A stretch of 36,852 nt of DNA, taken from Shackletoniella antarctica (GTDB lineage Bacteria; Cyanobacteriota; Cyanobacteriia; Phormidesmidales; Phormidesmidaceae). This document shows, piece after piece, positions 24,155 to 33,361 of this stretch. Within the stretch, counting starts at the first letter, position 1; each line of letters begins with the position of its first letter. Location of the stretch: NCBI GenBank assembly GCA_003241845.1, contig QBMN01000023.1, positions 1-36,852 on the forward strand, read 5' to 3'. The position numbers and the translations under genes are program-made. The notes below the pieces were generated by a model that searched no databases, was not told the DNA's origin, and worked only from the letters and a program-made list of their open reading frames with translations.

Positions 24155-24980
24155 GGCCCAGTAATCCCTCAAGATAGGCAGCGGTTAGATCGGTAACGCG
24201 ACTGATCACCCGATTAGCCCCAGCTTTTGTAAGGGCGTCGCTGTAGGTCTGTCGGTAGGTGTCTTCTCCGGCGACCACGTGGGGCGGCAGTACGCCTACG
24301 CCCAGCCAGCGCTCTTGGGCACTGCCCTTTTGCCTGGCCTTTTGCCTGGCTTGCACAATGGTCTGCATATCGGCCACGGTGTCTCCAGCGTAGATCACAG
24401 GGAGGTTGGGGGGCAGATCATGGTGCTTGGTCAGGGTCTCGACTACCGTGAATAGCCCTGTGGGGTCGGGTTTGCCGGGGGCGTCTTCCATGGCCACCAG
24501 CACTGGGTTGCTCAGCCCCAGACGGCGTTCTAGGACAAAGCGAGCCGAGCCTTGGGTGGCACCGCTGAAAAACCCCCAGACGATGCGATCGCGCGTCAGC
24601 CCCTCAAAATACTCTGCATCGACCAGCAGCGGCTCTTGGGTAATGTAGCCCGTCCAATGGTCGGGGTCGGCGGGGTTTGGCCCCCGGTAGCGCCTCTGAA
24701 AAAACCCCACGATCTGGTCGTAGTCGAGGGCGATCGCCCCTCGGCTCTGGCCCTGGCTCTCAAAATAGCGGTACACCAGCTCCTGGGAGCCTTCCCAGTC
24801 GTTGTTCCATCGCCCTGCGCCCTTGAGTTGGTCAATCTCCTCTGGGGACGGACGATAGCTGCCGCCGGTAAAGGCTTCCACGGTGTCGGCCAGGGCGCGG
24901 CGGTAGGAATTGCCCACATCTCTCAATACGCCGTCAATATCAAACACTGCGATCGCCAGCGGATTAGCCAAAGAAGTCAT
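24138..24980 (-). CDS. HAD-superfamily hydrolase, subfamily IA
   Basis: This haloacid-dehalogenase-type phosphatase-like protein has 280 residues. The nucleophile motif is AVFDIDGVLRDVG (Asp14 and Asp16), the second motif is GFFSGATQGSARF, and the metal-binding acids lie in VIYAGDTVADMQTIV, with the lysine in APGKPDP. It resembles a HAD subgroup found in cyanobacteria that is annotated only as hypothetical. The ATG at 24980 is preferred to a GTG three codons upstream. The substrate is unknown. The last codons run into the terminator of the convergent PEP-CTERM gene. Confidence 0.85.
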   Translation of the reverse strand: MTSLANPLAIAVFDIDGVLRDVGNSYRRALADTVEAFTGGSYRPSPEEIDQLKGAGRWNNDWEGSQELVYRYFESQGQSRGAIALDYDQIVGFFQRRYRGPNPADPDHWTGYITQEPLLVDAEYFEGLTRDRIVWGFFSGATQGSARFVLERRLGLSNPVLVAMEDAPGKPDPTGLFTVVETLTKHHDLPPNLPVIYAGDTVADMQTIVQARQKARQKGSAQERWLGVGVLPPHVVAGEDTYRQTYSDALTKAGANRVISRVTDLTAAYLEGLLGQKNGR

Positions 24981-25057
24981 TGAATGCACACTTAGGGGTA
25001 GAAGGTCGGTAGCTAAGGTGATAGGATTATAGACTGTAGTATTTTTTGAATTGCAGC

Positions 25058-25062
25058 GGAGG
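25058..25062 (+). promoter_or_regulatory. Ribosome binding site supporting a TTG start
   Basis: GGAGG lies five bases before the TTG at 25068. No ATG or GTG in frame upstream or nearby gives the conserved N terminus [12 protein letters not shown], so this site supports TTG as the real initiator of the PSRP-3 gene. Confidence 0.75.
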
Positions 25063-25067
25063 TCTAC

Positions 25068-25367
25068 TTGTCCAGATTCATCTTAAAAGTACTCTGGCTC
25101 GAAAAAGACGTTGCGCTGGCGGTTGATCAGGTGGTGGGCAAGGGTACTAGCCCGCTTACCTCCTATTTCTTCTGGCCCCGTAACGATGCCTGGGAACAAA
25201 TGAAAACCGAGCTTGAAAGCAAGCCTTGGATTGAAGAAGAGGAGCGGGTTGAAGTTCTCAATCAGGCCACCGAAATCATCAACTATTGGCAAGAAGAAGG
25301 CAAGGGCAAGCCTCTCACCGAGGCTCAAGATCGCTTTCCCGAAATCACCTTTACCGGTAGTTCGTGA
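25068..25367 (+). CDS. ycf65: 30S ribosomal protein PSRP-3 (Ycf65)
   Basis: This 99-residue protein matches PSRP-3/Ycf65, a small-subunit ribosomal protein found in cyanobacteria and plastids. Nearly the whole protein is the conserved domain: [40 protein letters not shown] and [20 protein letters not shown]. It begins at a TTG with a good GGAGG five bases upstream. A 50-bp perfect palindrome that acts as a terminator follows 25 bases after the stop codon. Confidence 0.93.
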   Translation: MSRFILKVLWLEKDVALAVDQVVGKGTSPLTSYFFWPRNDAWEQMKTELESKPWIEEEERVEVLNQATEIINYWQEEGKGKPLTEAQDRFPEITFTGSS

Positions 25368-25392
25368 TCGCTAGACCCGGTTTTATTAAACC

Positions 25393-25442
25393 AGGTCAAT
25401 TAAAAAGCCCATCAGCTAGCTGATGGGCTTTTTAATTGACCT
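25393..25442. terminator. Bidirectional terminator, perfect 50-bp palindrome
   Basis: Two 25-base arms, each the exact reverse complement of the other, meet at 25417/25418 (AAAAAGCCCATCAGCT and AGCTGATGGGCTTTTT at the core). Each strand therefore has a GC-rich stem followed by TTTTT, which suits termination from both sides. It lies between the convergent PSRP-3 and ATP synthase epsilon genes. Confidence 0.92.
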
Positions 25443-25456
25443 ATTGATCCGGCGCG

Positions 25457-25864
25457 CTACTTAATGCCTCCAGCCGCCTGGAGCTTAGCCCTAGCTCGCT
25501 TGAGAGCCTGCTTAGCTTGAATATTGGCCTGTTTATCTTCAGCTTCGACCTGGCCCAGGCGGGTTTCAGCCTCTTGATAGGCGGCTTGAGCCTTGGCAAC
25601 ATCAATGGTGTCGCCGCGCTCGGCACCGTTAACCAAGATAATCAATTCGTTGTCGTCGATTTCGGCAAAGCCACCCATGAGCGCGATCGGCACCCACTCT
25701 TTGCCGGCCCTGACCCGCATCACTCCCACATCTAAGGCGGTCAGCAGCGGAGCGTGGCCAGCCAAGATGCCGAGCTGACCGGTGGTGCTGGGCAGGATGA
25801 CTTCCTCGGCCTCAGCGTCCCAGACCGTCTTATCTGGGGCAATTACACGAACAGTTAGTGCCAT
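25457..25864 (-). CDS. atpC: F-type ATP synthase epsilon subunit
   Basis: This is the epsilon subunit of F1 (also called atpE in cyanobacterial naming), part of the central stalk and an inhibitor of ATP hydrolysis. It has the N-terminal beta-sandwich ([40 protein letters not shown]) and two C-terminal helices ([35 protein letters not shown]). At 135 residues it matches other cyanobacterial subunits. It is the second gene of the beta-epsilon operon, 68 bases after the beta gene, with a stem-loop between them. Confidence 0.96.
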   Translation of the reverse strand: MALTVRVIAPDKTVWDAEAEEVILPSTTGQLGILAGHAPLLTALDVGVMRVRAGKEWVPIALMGGFAEIDDNELIILVNGAERGDTIDVAKAQAAYQEAETRLGQVEAEDKQANIQAKQALKRARAKLQAAGGIK

Positions 25865-25894
25865 AGCAAAGATGAAATAGGAACTATTACAGCA

Positions 25895-25926
25895 TGTCTA
25901 GGGCAAGACATTGCTTGCCCTAGACA
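25895..25926 (-). promoter_or_regulatory. Intercistronic stem-loop between ATP synthase beta and epsilon genes
   Basis: A perfect 13-bp stem (TGTCTAGGGCAAG/CTTGCCCTAGACA) with a 6-base loop fills half of the 68-base gap. On the minus strand it lacks a T-run, so it is more likely an mRNA processing or stability element, or a partial attenuator setting the ratio of beta to epsilon, than a full terminator. Confidence 0.65.
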
Positions 25927-25932
25927 ACGGGT

Positions 25933-27730
<1,798 letters not shown>

Positions 27731-29905
27731 ATGACTAGAGCTGACCTGGCTGAGCAAAGCGTTAACTTGAACGACCCTCAGTACTATATCAACCGCGAGG
27801 TGAGCTGGCTGGGGTTTAATGAGCGCGTGCTTCACGAAGCGCTTGACCCGCGCACGCCCCTGCTGGAGCGGCTCAAGTTTCTGGCCATCTACAGCTCTAA
27901 TCTCGATGAGTTTTTTATGGTGCGCATCTCTGGGGTCATGGAGCAGGCCGAAGCTGGGATACACCCTGAAACCCCCGATCAGCTGACGCCCGTTAAGCAG
28001 CTTGAGATCATGCGATCGCACCTCATCGAGAAGGTGCGGCTCCAGCACCACACCTTTGAGCAAGAGCTACGCCCGGCCCTGGTTGAGCATGGGGTATATC
28101 TGCAAAACTACCGCGATCTAACCAAGGAGCAGAAGTTTTACCTCAAAGACTACTTTGAGAAGCGCATCTTTCCGGTGCTGACGCCCCTGAGCGTAGACCC
28201 GTCGCACCCGTTTCCGCGCATGTCTAACCTGAGCCTGAACCTAGCGGTGCGGGTAGTGGATCCCGAAACTGGGGTTGAGCGCTTTGCCCGGGTCAAGGTG
28301 CCCAGCAGCCTGCCCCGCTTTGTGGGCATGCCGGAACAGCTGCGCACCCATCAGGGTGAACCCTGCGTGTGGATTGGGGTGCCCCTGGAGCAGGTGATTG
28401 CCGAGAACCTGGGCTATCTGTTTCCCGGTATGACCACCGCTGGGCACAATCTGTTCAGAATTACCCGCGATGCTGACTTTCCGGTACTGGAAGATGAAGC
28501 TGACGACCTGCTCATTGCCATCGAAAAAGAAATCAGCAAGCGGCGGCTAGAGGGCTTTGTGTGTCGTCTAGAAATCGAGAGCACCATGCCCGATGACCTC
28601 CAAGAAGGGCTGATGCGAGAGCTGAAGGTAAGCCCCGACCGAGTGTATGAAATCAACGGACTGCTGAACCTGGCAGATTTGTTCTTCTTTCTTTCGATAC
28701 CGTTGCCCGAGCTAAAAGATAAGCCCTGGACGGCGCTGGTGCCCCCCCGACTCAAGCTGGTGCTTGAACTGGAGGATGACGGTAGCAGGAGCTACTCTGA
28801 GCACGCCCCCAATATATTCACCATCCTGCGGGGCGGGGACATATTGGTGCACCACCCCTATGAATCGTTTAAGGCATCGGTGCAGGAGTTTATCACCCAG
28901 GCCGCCAATGACCCCAAGGTGCTGGCCATTAAAATCACCCTCTATCGCACCTCTGGTGACTCACCCATCGTGAAGGCGCTGATTGCGGCGGCAGCCAACC
29001 GCAAGCAGGTGGTGGCCCTAGTCGAACTCAAGGCCCGCTTTGACGAGGCCAACAACATTGAGTGGGCCAAAAAATTAGAAGATGCCGGGGTGCACGTGGT
29101 CTACGGCATTTCGGGGCTAAAGACCCACACCAAGACCACCCTGATAGTACGGGAAGAGGGCGACGAAATCCGCCGCTACGTGCACATTGGCACCGGCAAC
29201 TACAACCCCAAAACCTCAAAACTCTACACCGACCTGAGCCTGTTTAGCGGTCGCGAAGACCTGGGGGCCGATCTGACCGATTTATTTAACTTTCTAACCG
29301 GCTACTCGCGTCAAAAAGCCTACCGCAAGCTGCTGGTGGCACCGTTTACCCTGCGCGATCGCATGGTAGCCCTGATTCGCCGCGAGATTGACCACGCTCA
29401 AAACATTGGAAAGAGCGGTGTCCGGGGCAAAATCATCGCCAAAATGAACTCCTTAGTCGATGCCTCTATGATCAGGCTGCTCTACGAGGCTTCCCAGGCT
29501 GGTGTCGAAATTGACCTGATTGTGCGCGGCATTTGCTGCCTGCGCCCCGGCATACCTGGGGTCAGCGACAACATTCGCGTGATTAGCGTTATCGGCAAGT
29601 TTTTAGAGCACTCCCGCATTTTCTGCTTCCACAACAGCGGCCAGCCCGAGTACTACATCGGCAGCGCCGACTGGATGACCCGCAACCTAGACCGGCGGGT
29701 GGAGGCGGTGGTGCCCATTGAAGACCCTAGCCTAGTCAAAGAGCTGCAAACTATTCTCGATATCATGCTGGCCGACAACCGCCAGGCGTGGGACATGGAC
29801 TCTGACGGCACCTTTACCCAGCGTCGCCCGCTGGCAGACGACGAAGCCCAGGGCACCCAAACGGTGTTGAAGGCCCATACCCTAAAACGTGACAGCGTGT
29901 TGTAA
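27731..29905 (+). CDS. ppk1: Polyphosphate kinase 1
   Basis: This enzyme reversibly transfers the terminal phosphate of ATP to inorganic polyphosphate. The N-terminal domain starts YYINREVSWLGFNERVLHEA, and LAIYSSNLDEFFMVRISGVM is typical. The phospho-enzyme histidine region is KTHTK (His466), and the second conserved histidine is His485 in YVHIGTGNYNPKTSKLYTDL. Their spacing of 19 equals that of E. coli His435 and His454. The C-terminal EHSRIFCFHNSG and YIGSADWMTRNLDRRVE are intact. At 724 residues it is full length. It diverges from the ATP synthase operon and ends before a long inverted repeat at 29918. Confidence 0.97.
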   Translation: MTRADLAEQSVNLNDPQYYINREVSWLGFNERVLHEALDPRTPLLERLKFLAIYSSNLDEFFMVRISGVMEQAEAGIHPETPDQLTPVKQLEIMRSHLIEKVRLQHHTFEQELRPALVEHGVYLQNYRDLTKEQKFYLKDYFEKRIFPVLTPLSVDPSHPFPRMSNLSLNLAVRVVDPETGVERFARVKVPSSLPRFVGMPEQLRTHQGEPCVWIGVPLEQVIAENLGYLFPGMTTAGHNLFRITRDADFPVLEDEADDLLIAIEKEISKRRLEGFVCRLEIESTMPDDLQEGLMRELKVSPDRVYEINGLLNLADLFFFLSIPLPELKDKPWTALVPPRLKLVLELEDDGSRSYSEHAPNIFTILRGGDILVHHPYESFKASVQEFITQAANDPKVLAIKITLYRTSGDSPIVKALIAAAANRKQVVALVELKARFDEANNIEWAKKLEDAGVHVVYGISGLKTHTKTTLIVREEGDEIRRYVHIGTGNYNPKTSKLYTDLSLFSGREDLGADLTDLFNFLTGYSRQKAYRKLLVAPFTLRDRMVALIRREIDHAQNIGKSGVRGKIIAKMNSLVDASMIRLLYEASQAGVEIDLIVRGICCLRPGIPGVSDNIRVISVIGKFLEHSRIFCFHNSGQPEYYIGSADWMTRNLDRRVEAVVPIEDPSLVKELQTILDIMLADNRQAWDMDSDGTFTQRRPLADDEAQGTQTVLKAHTLKRDSVL

Positions 29906-29917
29906 ACGTTGTGGACA

Positions 29918-29966
29918 AACCCTAAACATCCCCGCCTTGCTCAGCAAGGCGGGGATGTTTAGGGTT
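29918..29966. terminator. Long inverted repeat between ppk1 and the helicase gene
   Basis: Two 24-base arms flank a single central base (AACCCTAAACATCCCCGCC on the left, GGCGGGGATGTTTAGGGTT on the right), giving a very stable GC-rich hairpin. It lies between convergent genes, 12 bases after the ppk1 stop. Neither side has a T-run, so it may terminate through stem stability or act as a 3' end stabiliser, or as a barrier between opposing transcripts. Confidence 0.65.
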
Positions 29967-30010
29967 AATCTGATACGCCCTGGAAATAGGCCCATTTCCA
30001 GGCCAGATGC

Positions 30011-31267
30011 TTAGCCTCTGGCGCTGGCGCCAGAACGGCGGGGGGCGCTGGTGCTGCCACCGCTGCGACGGGGGCGCTGGCGGCGGGGCTTGCCAGGGGC
30101 AGCTGCCGATTTGACCGCAGAGGTATCGGACGAAAATGACGGCTCGTAGCCAGCCACCACATCTTGGGTGAGGGGCTGCTTGAGCATGCGCTCAATACTC
30201 ACCAGCAGGGGCATCTCGTCATCGCTGATCAGCGAGATAGCGCGGCCTTCGTTACCGGCGCGGCCGGTGCGGCCAATGCGATGCACATAGTCTTCGGGCA
30301 CGTTGGGCAGCTCAAAGTTGACCACGTAGGGCAGCTGATCGATGTCGATGCCGCGAGAGGCGACGTCGGTGGCCACCAGCACGCGTACCCGGCCCTGCTT
30401 GAAGTCTTTGAGGGCGCGGGCGCGAGCCGCTTGGGTCTTGTTGCCGTGGATGGCGGCGGTTTTGAGGCCGTCTTTGGCCAGCTGCTCGGCCAGGCGGTTG
30501 GCACCGTGCTTGGTGCGGGTAAACACCAGCACCTGCTGCCAGTTGTGAAAGCCAATGATGTGGGAAAGCAACTCCCGCTTGCGGTGGCGATCTACGGGAT
30601 GCACCACCTGCTCGACCCGATCGGCGGTGATGTTGCGGGGGGCGACGTCGATCTGCACGGGCGACTTCAGCAGGGTGTGGGCCAGTTGCTGAATGGGCTT
30701 AGAGAAGGTGGCCGAAAACATCAGGGTCTGGCGCTCGTCGGGCAGACGACCCATGATTTTGCGAATGTCGTGGATGAAGCCCATGTCGAGCATGCGATCA
30801 CACTCGTCCAGCACCAAAATCTCCACGGCGCTGAGGTCGACGGTGCCCTGGCTAACGTGGTCGAGCAGACGACCCGGCGTCGCGATGAGGATGTCGATTC
30901 CCTGGCGCAGCTGGCGGGCTTGGCCACCAAAGCTGACACCGCCGTAGACCATGGCGATCTTAAAGGGCATGTGCTTGCCGTAGGTGATCACGCTCTCGCC
31001 CACCTGAGCCGCTAGCTCGCGGGTGGGGGTGAGCACCAGGGCGCGAGGGATGCGCTTGCCCGAGGTCTTATTCTCAGCCAGTCGTTGTAGAAGAGGCAGG
31101 GTAAAACCTGCGGTTTTGCCAGTGCCCGTCTGGGCGCTAGCCAAAATGTCTTGACCCTGTAGAATCGCGGGGATCGCTTTCTGCTGAATGGGCGTTGGCT
31201 CAGTGTAGCCCTGGTCAGAAACAGCGCGAAGTAGACCGGCCTCAAGACCGAGTTGTTCAAACGTCAT
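30011..31267 (-). CDS. DEAD-box RNA helicase (RhlE-like) with a DECD motif
   Basis: This is an ATP-dependent RNA helicase of 418 residues. Motifs in order: Q-motif [10 protein letters not shown], motif I AQTGTGKT (45-52), Ia PTRELAAQ, motif II DECD (154-157) where DEAD is normal, motif III SAT (185-187), motif [17 protein letters not shown], motif [13 protein letters not shown] and motif [12 protein letters not shown]. The C-terminal tail is basic and Ser/Arg/Gly-rich ([16 protein letters not shown]), as in RhlE-type and cold-induced cyanobacterial helicases. The ATG at 31267 ([10 protein letters not shown]) is chosen over an upstream start at 31306 because it gives the family N terminus. Roles in ribosome assembly or mRNA decay are likely. 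Confidence 0.95.
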   Translation of the reverse strand: MTFEQLGLEAGLLRAVSDQGYTEPTPIQQKAIPAILQGQDILASAQTGTGKTAGFTLPLLQRLAENKTSGKRIPRALVLTPTRELAAQVGESVITYGKHMPFKIAMVYGGVSFGGQARQLRQGIDILIATPGRLLDHVSQGTVDLSAVEILVLDECDRMLDMGFIHDIRKIMGRLPDERQTLMFSATFSKPIQQLAHTLLKSPVQIDVAPRNITADRVEQVVHPVDRHRKRELLSHIIGFHNWQQVLVFTRTKHGANRLAEQLAKDGLKTAAIHGNKTQAARARALKDFKQGRVRVLVATDVASRGIDIDQLPYVVNFELPNVPEDYVHRIGRTGRAGNEGRAISLISDDEMPLLVSIERMLKQPLTQDVVAGYEPSFSSDTSAVKSAAAPGKPRRQRPRRSGGSTSAPRRSGASARG

Positions 31268-31731
31268 AAAGTTGTAGCTCCGAGTGGTGCCCCTACCCCA
31301 AATCAAGTACCTGGGCCCAGTCTAAGAGCAGTGAATTTAATCAAAAGAACGGCTTGTAGGCAAATTCTGTTGGTCAGCACAGACCGGATGGCTGACGAAG
31401 CTACATTCTAGCAGATAAACCAGAGAAGTTTGGGTTCTAGCCAGCAGACGAGCTGTAACCAAGGTTTTGCACGAGCTATTTGCCGTGAACTACCTATATG
31501 GGCCAGCCTGTGCAAAGGCTAGATGAGGTTGTCGTGGGTACGATCGCACCCCGCTTTTCACCCAATTTCGTCTTCTGAGAGAATTACTTTCCGTATCTGG
31601 CCACAACTGCATTCCGCTTGACCTTAAAGCCTCGGTAAATCCCCTTAGATCTGCCGCCGCTTACCACTACTGTGAATAAGCTGGGGATAGGTGTGCCTAG
31701 TTTGCTTCTCAATGTTCCTTAGGGGGCTGCA
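31268..31731. other. Divergent intergenic region upstream of the helicase gene
   Basis: This 464-base region contains the 5' regions of the helicase (minus) and a small hypothetical gene (plus). There is an AGGGGG Shine-Dalgarno-like sequence seven bases before the ATG at 31732. Apart from a weak AGCCT/AGGCT pairing near 31510 nothing structured stands out. No gene was seen. A long helicase leader would fit cold-regulated RNA helicases, but this is inference. Confidence 0.35.
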
Positions 31732-32100
31732 ATGACCAGCCTCTCCACCGGGTATTCAACGTTTTTATTGCCTGAGTCGTCACCGCAGACCTATGTTGAA
31801 CCCCTTATTTTTTACCCAGCTATGCCTAAAACTTTTTTGTATGCCGGTGCGGAAGATGAGTCGATGCCCTCTACCGGGGGCGATCGCCCTAACCAGGCGG
31901 CCTTTGACCATCGCGACAAAGTCCGCATTCTCGTCATTGGTCGCCCCTCGGCGGTCAATCGGGTGATCACAGAGATGAGCCACGTGGGCTTTTCTGACTC
32001 GGTGGAGTGGAGCAAACCCATTCCCACCGATCGCCAGAAAGATGATCGCCAGAAAGAGTCTATGCGGATACTCACCCGCTACGTGTTTGGCAATTCGTAG
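31732..32100 (+). CDS. Small hypothetical protein
   Basis: This 122-residue protein of unknown function has a basic central region VRILVIGRPSAVNRVITEMS that resembles a conserved cyanobacterial hypothetical family, then FSDSVEWSKPIPTDRQ and the end MRILTRYVFGNS. The first 30 residues are variable, so an internal ATG at 31822 (MPKTFLYAG) is an alternative start. Translation from 31732 is supported by AGGGGG upstream. Near the end, DRQKDDRQKE reflects a 15-base tandem duplication (gatcgccagaaa repeated). Confidence 0.7.
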   Translation: MTSLSTGYSTFLLPESSPQTYVEPLIFYPAMPKTFLYAGAEDESMPSTGGDRPNQAAFDHRDKVRILVIGRPSAVNRVITEMSHVGFSDSVEWSKPIPTDRQKDDRQKESMRILTRYVFGNS

Positions 32101-32131
32101 TTAATCGCCCCATGTTAATCGCCCCACAGAC

Positions 32132-32186
32132 CTAGCATTTGGCCCTGAGATTGCCCCCTGAGGGGAGCCTCAGGGCTAAATGCTAG
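32132..32186. terminator. Stem-loop between the small hypothetical gene and the DUF29 gene
   Basis: CTAGCATTTGGCCCTGAG pairs with CTCAGGGCTAAATGCTAG, 18 bp with one G-U pair. The loop itself contains CCCC/GGGG. It has no T-run downstream. It may terminate or stabilise the upstream transcript. It overlaps the longest possible start of the DUF29 gene, supporting the later ATG at 32222. Confidence 0.6.
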
Positions 32187-32221
32187 ACTGCTTTCTAGCA
32201 ATATGTCCCTGGCGATCGCCC

Positions 32222-32674
32222 ATGACCTCAGCCCGGCCCGGCCCGGCGATTTCTCTATACGAAGCCGACTACCTCGGTTGGATCGAGGCGACCGCCGCCG
32301 CCCTCAAGCGCCAAGACTATGGGGCGATCGATTGGGAAAATGTGGTTGAAGAAATTGAAGACATGGGGCGACGGGAGCGGCAAAGCCTAAAAAGTAACCT
32401 AGTAATTTTGCTCCTGCATTTGCTGAAATGGCAGTTTCAGTCTGACAAACAAAGCCATAGCTGCAATGCAAGTATCGTTGAACATCGCCAGCGACTTGAG
32501 GATAGCGTGGAAGCATCTCCTAGCCTGAAGCCTTACTTAGAGACCCTGCTCACCAAAGCCTACGGCAACGCAGTAGAACGGGCGGCGGCAGAGACTGGCT
32601 TGTCTGAAGCTGCCTTCCCTCAAGACTGCCCCTATACCGCTGGCCAAATTATGTCCAAAGGTTTCTTGCCCTGA
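32222..32674 (+). CDS. DUF29-family protein
   Basis: This is a 150-residue member of the DUF29 family, which is common in cyanobacteria and some proteobacteria and has no established function. The pattern YEADYLGWIEATAAALKRQD, WENVVEEIEDMGRRERQSLK and NLVILLLHLLKWQFQ is characteristic, with a second helical half (SPSLKPYLETLLTKAYGNAV). Some relatives occur near toxin or restriction loci, but nothing here supports that. The ATG at 32222 gives the usual length; an upstream start would cross a stem-loop. Confidence 0.87.
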   Translation: MTSARPGPAISLYEADYLGWIEATAAALKRQDYGAIDWENVVEEIEDMGRRERQSLKSNLVILLLHLLKWQFQSDKQSHSCNASIVEHRQRLEDSVEASPSLKPYLETLLTKAYGNAVERAAAETGLSEAAFPQDCPYTAGQIMSKGFLP

Positions 32675-32723
32675 GCCTTGATCGGGGTGAGCACCTGCTC
32701 GCCCACTGATCTATGCACCGCCC

Positions 32724-33173
32724 TCACCACTGCCTGCGGTAGTGGTGCTCAACGTAGCGCTTAATCTGCCGGGCCATGCGGCGAATGCCTTCTTTTTCGT
32801 CGCGGCGAATGAAGGGGAGAAACATCTTGGAAAGCAGGCCAGAGATGCGTTCCTGGTGGATATATTTAGTGCGGTTGGGGCCGACGTCTTCTAGCTCAAA
32901 CACATGCTCGCTCTTGAAGCCAGGGCCTTTGGAAATCCACCGCAGGCAGTGGTTGGGCTGCACCAGCAGAATCCGGGGCTGAAACTCGGTTTCGTCCTCG
33001 CCTTCGAGGCGGCGCAGAGAGAGAAAGATTTCGCCCCCCGGTTTAATCAGCAGGTTGGGGTCGCAGTCGTAGAGAAAGGTATTCCAGCGGTGCCATTCTT
33101 CTTTGCGCACCAGGGCATCCCACACGGCAAAGCGGGGGGCGTTGATGGTGACTTCGCTGTAGAAACTGGGCAT
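32724..33173 (-). CDS. SRPBCC/START-like domain protein
   Basis: This 149-residue protein has the helix-grip fold of SRPBCC proteins (polyketide cyclase/dehydrase and lipid-transport superfamily). It shows a first strand SEVTINAPRFAVWDALV, the typical EEWHRWNTFLYDCDP, and a beta-sheet with RWISKGPGFKSEHVFELEDV and TKYIHQERISGLLSKMF. These proteins bind lipids or hydrophobic molecules; the ligand is unknown. The ATG at 33173 is chosen because residues upstream lack conservation and coding character. The last codons form a CACCACT/AGTGGTG hairpin at 32725-32747. Confidence 0.85.
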   Translation of the reverse strand: MPSFYSEVTINAPRFAVWDALVRKEEWHRWNTFLYDCDPNLLIKPGGEIFLSLRRLEGEDETEFQPRILLVQPNHCLRWISKGPGFKSEHVFELEDVGPNRTKYIHQERISGLLSKMFLPFIRRDEKEGIRRMARQIKRYVEHHYRRQW

Positions 33174-33361
33174 GGCGGTGAGGGGTAGCCAGGAACCGGG
33201 TGCTAGAACCGTGTGTAGGTAACAGACACTACTGCTATCTTCACACACACTGGAGAGACTCAATCGGGGAGACTTAGCCGCCTAAAGTAAGGGGGTTTAG
33301 TCTTAATATTCCCTCAAGACGGCATTTTTGTTTCGCTGGCGCGATCGCCCAAAGGTTTTCC

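Noticed and set aside
30164-31015. Plus-strand 283-codon frame inside the helicase gene
   Set aside because: The opposite strand encodes every DEAD-box motif; this frame is Gly/His/Val-rich, typical of an antisense shadow.
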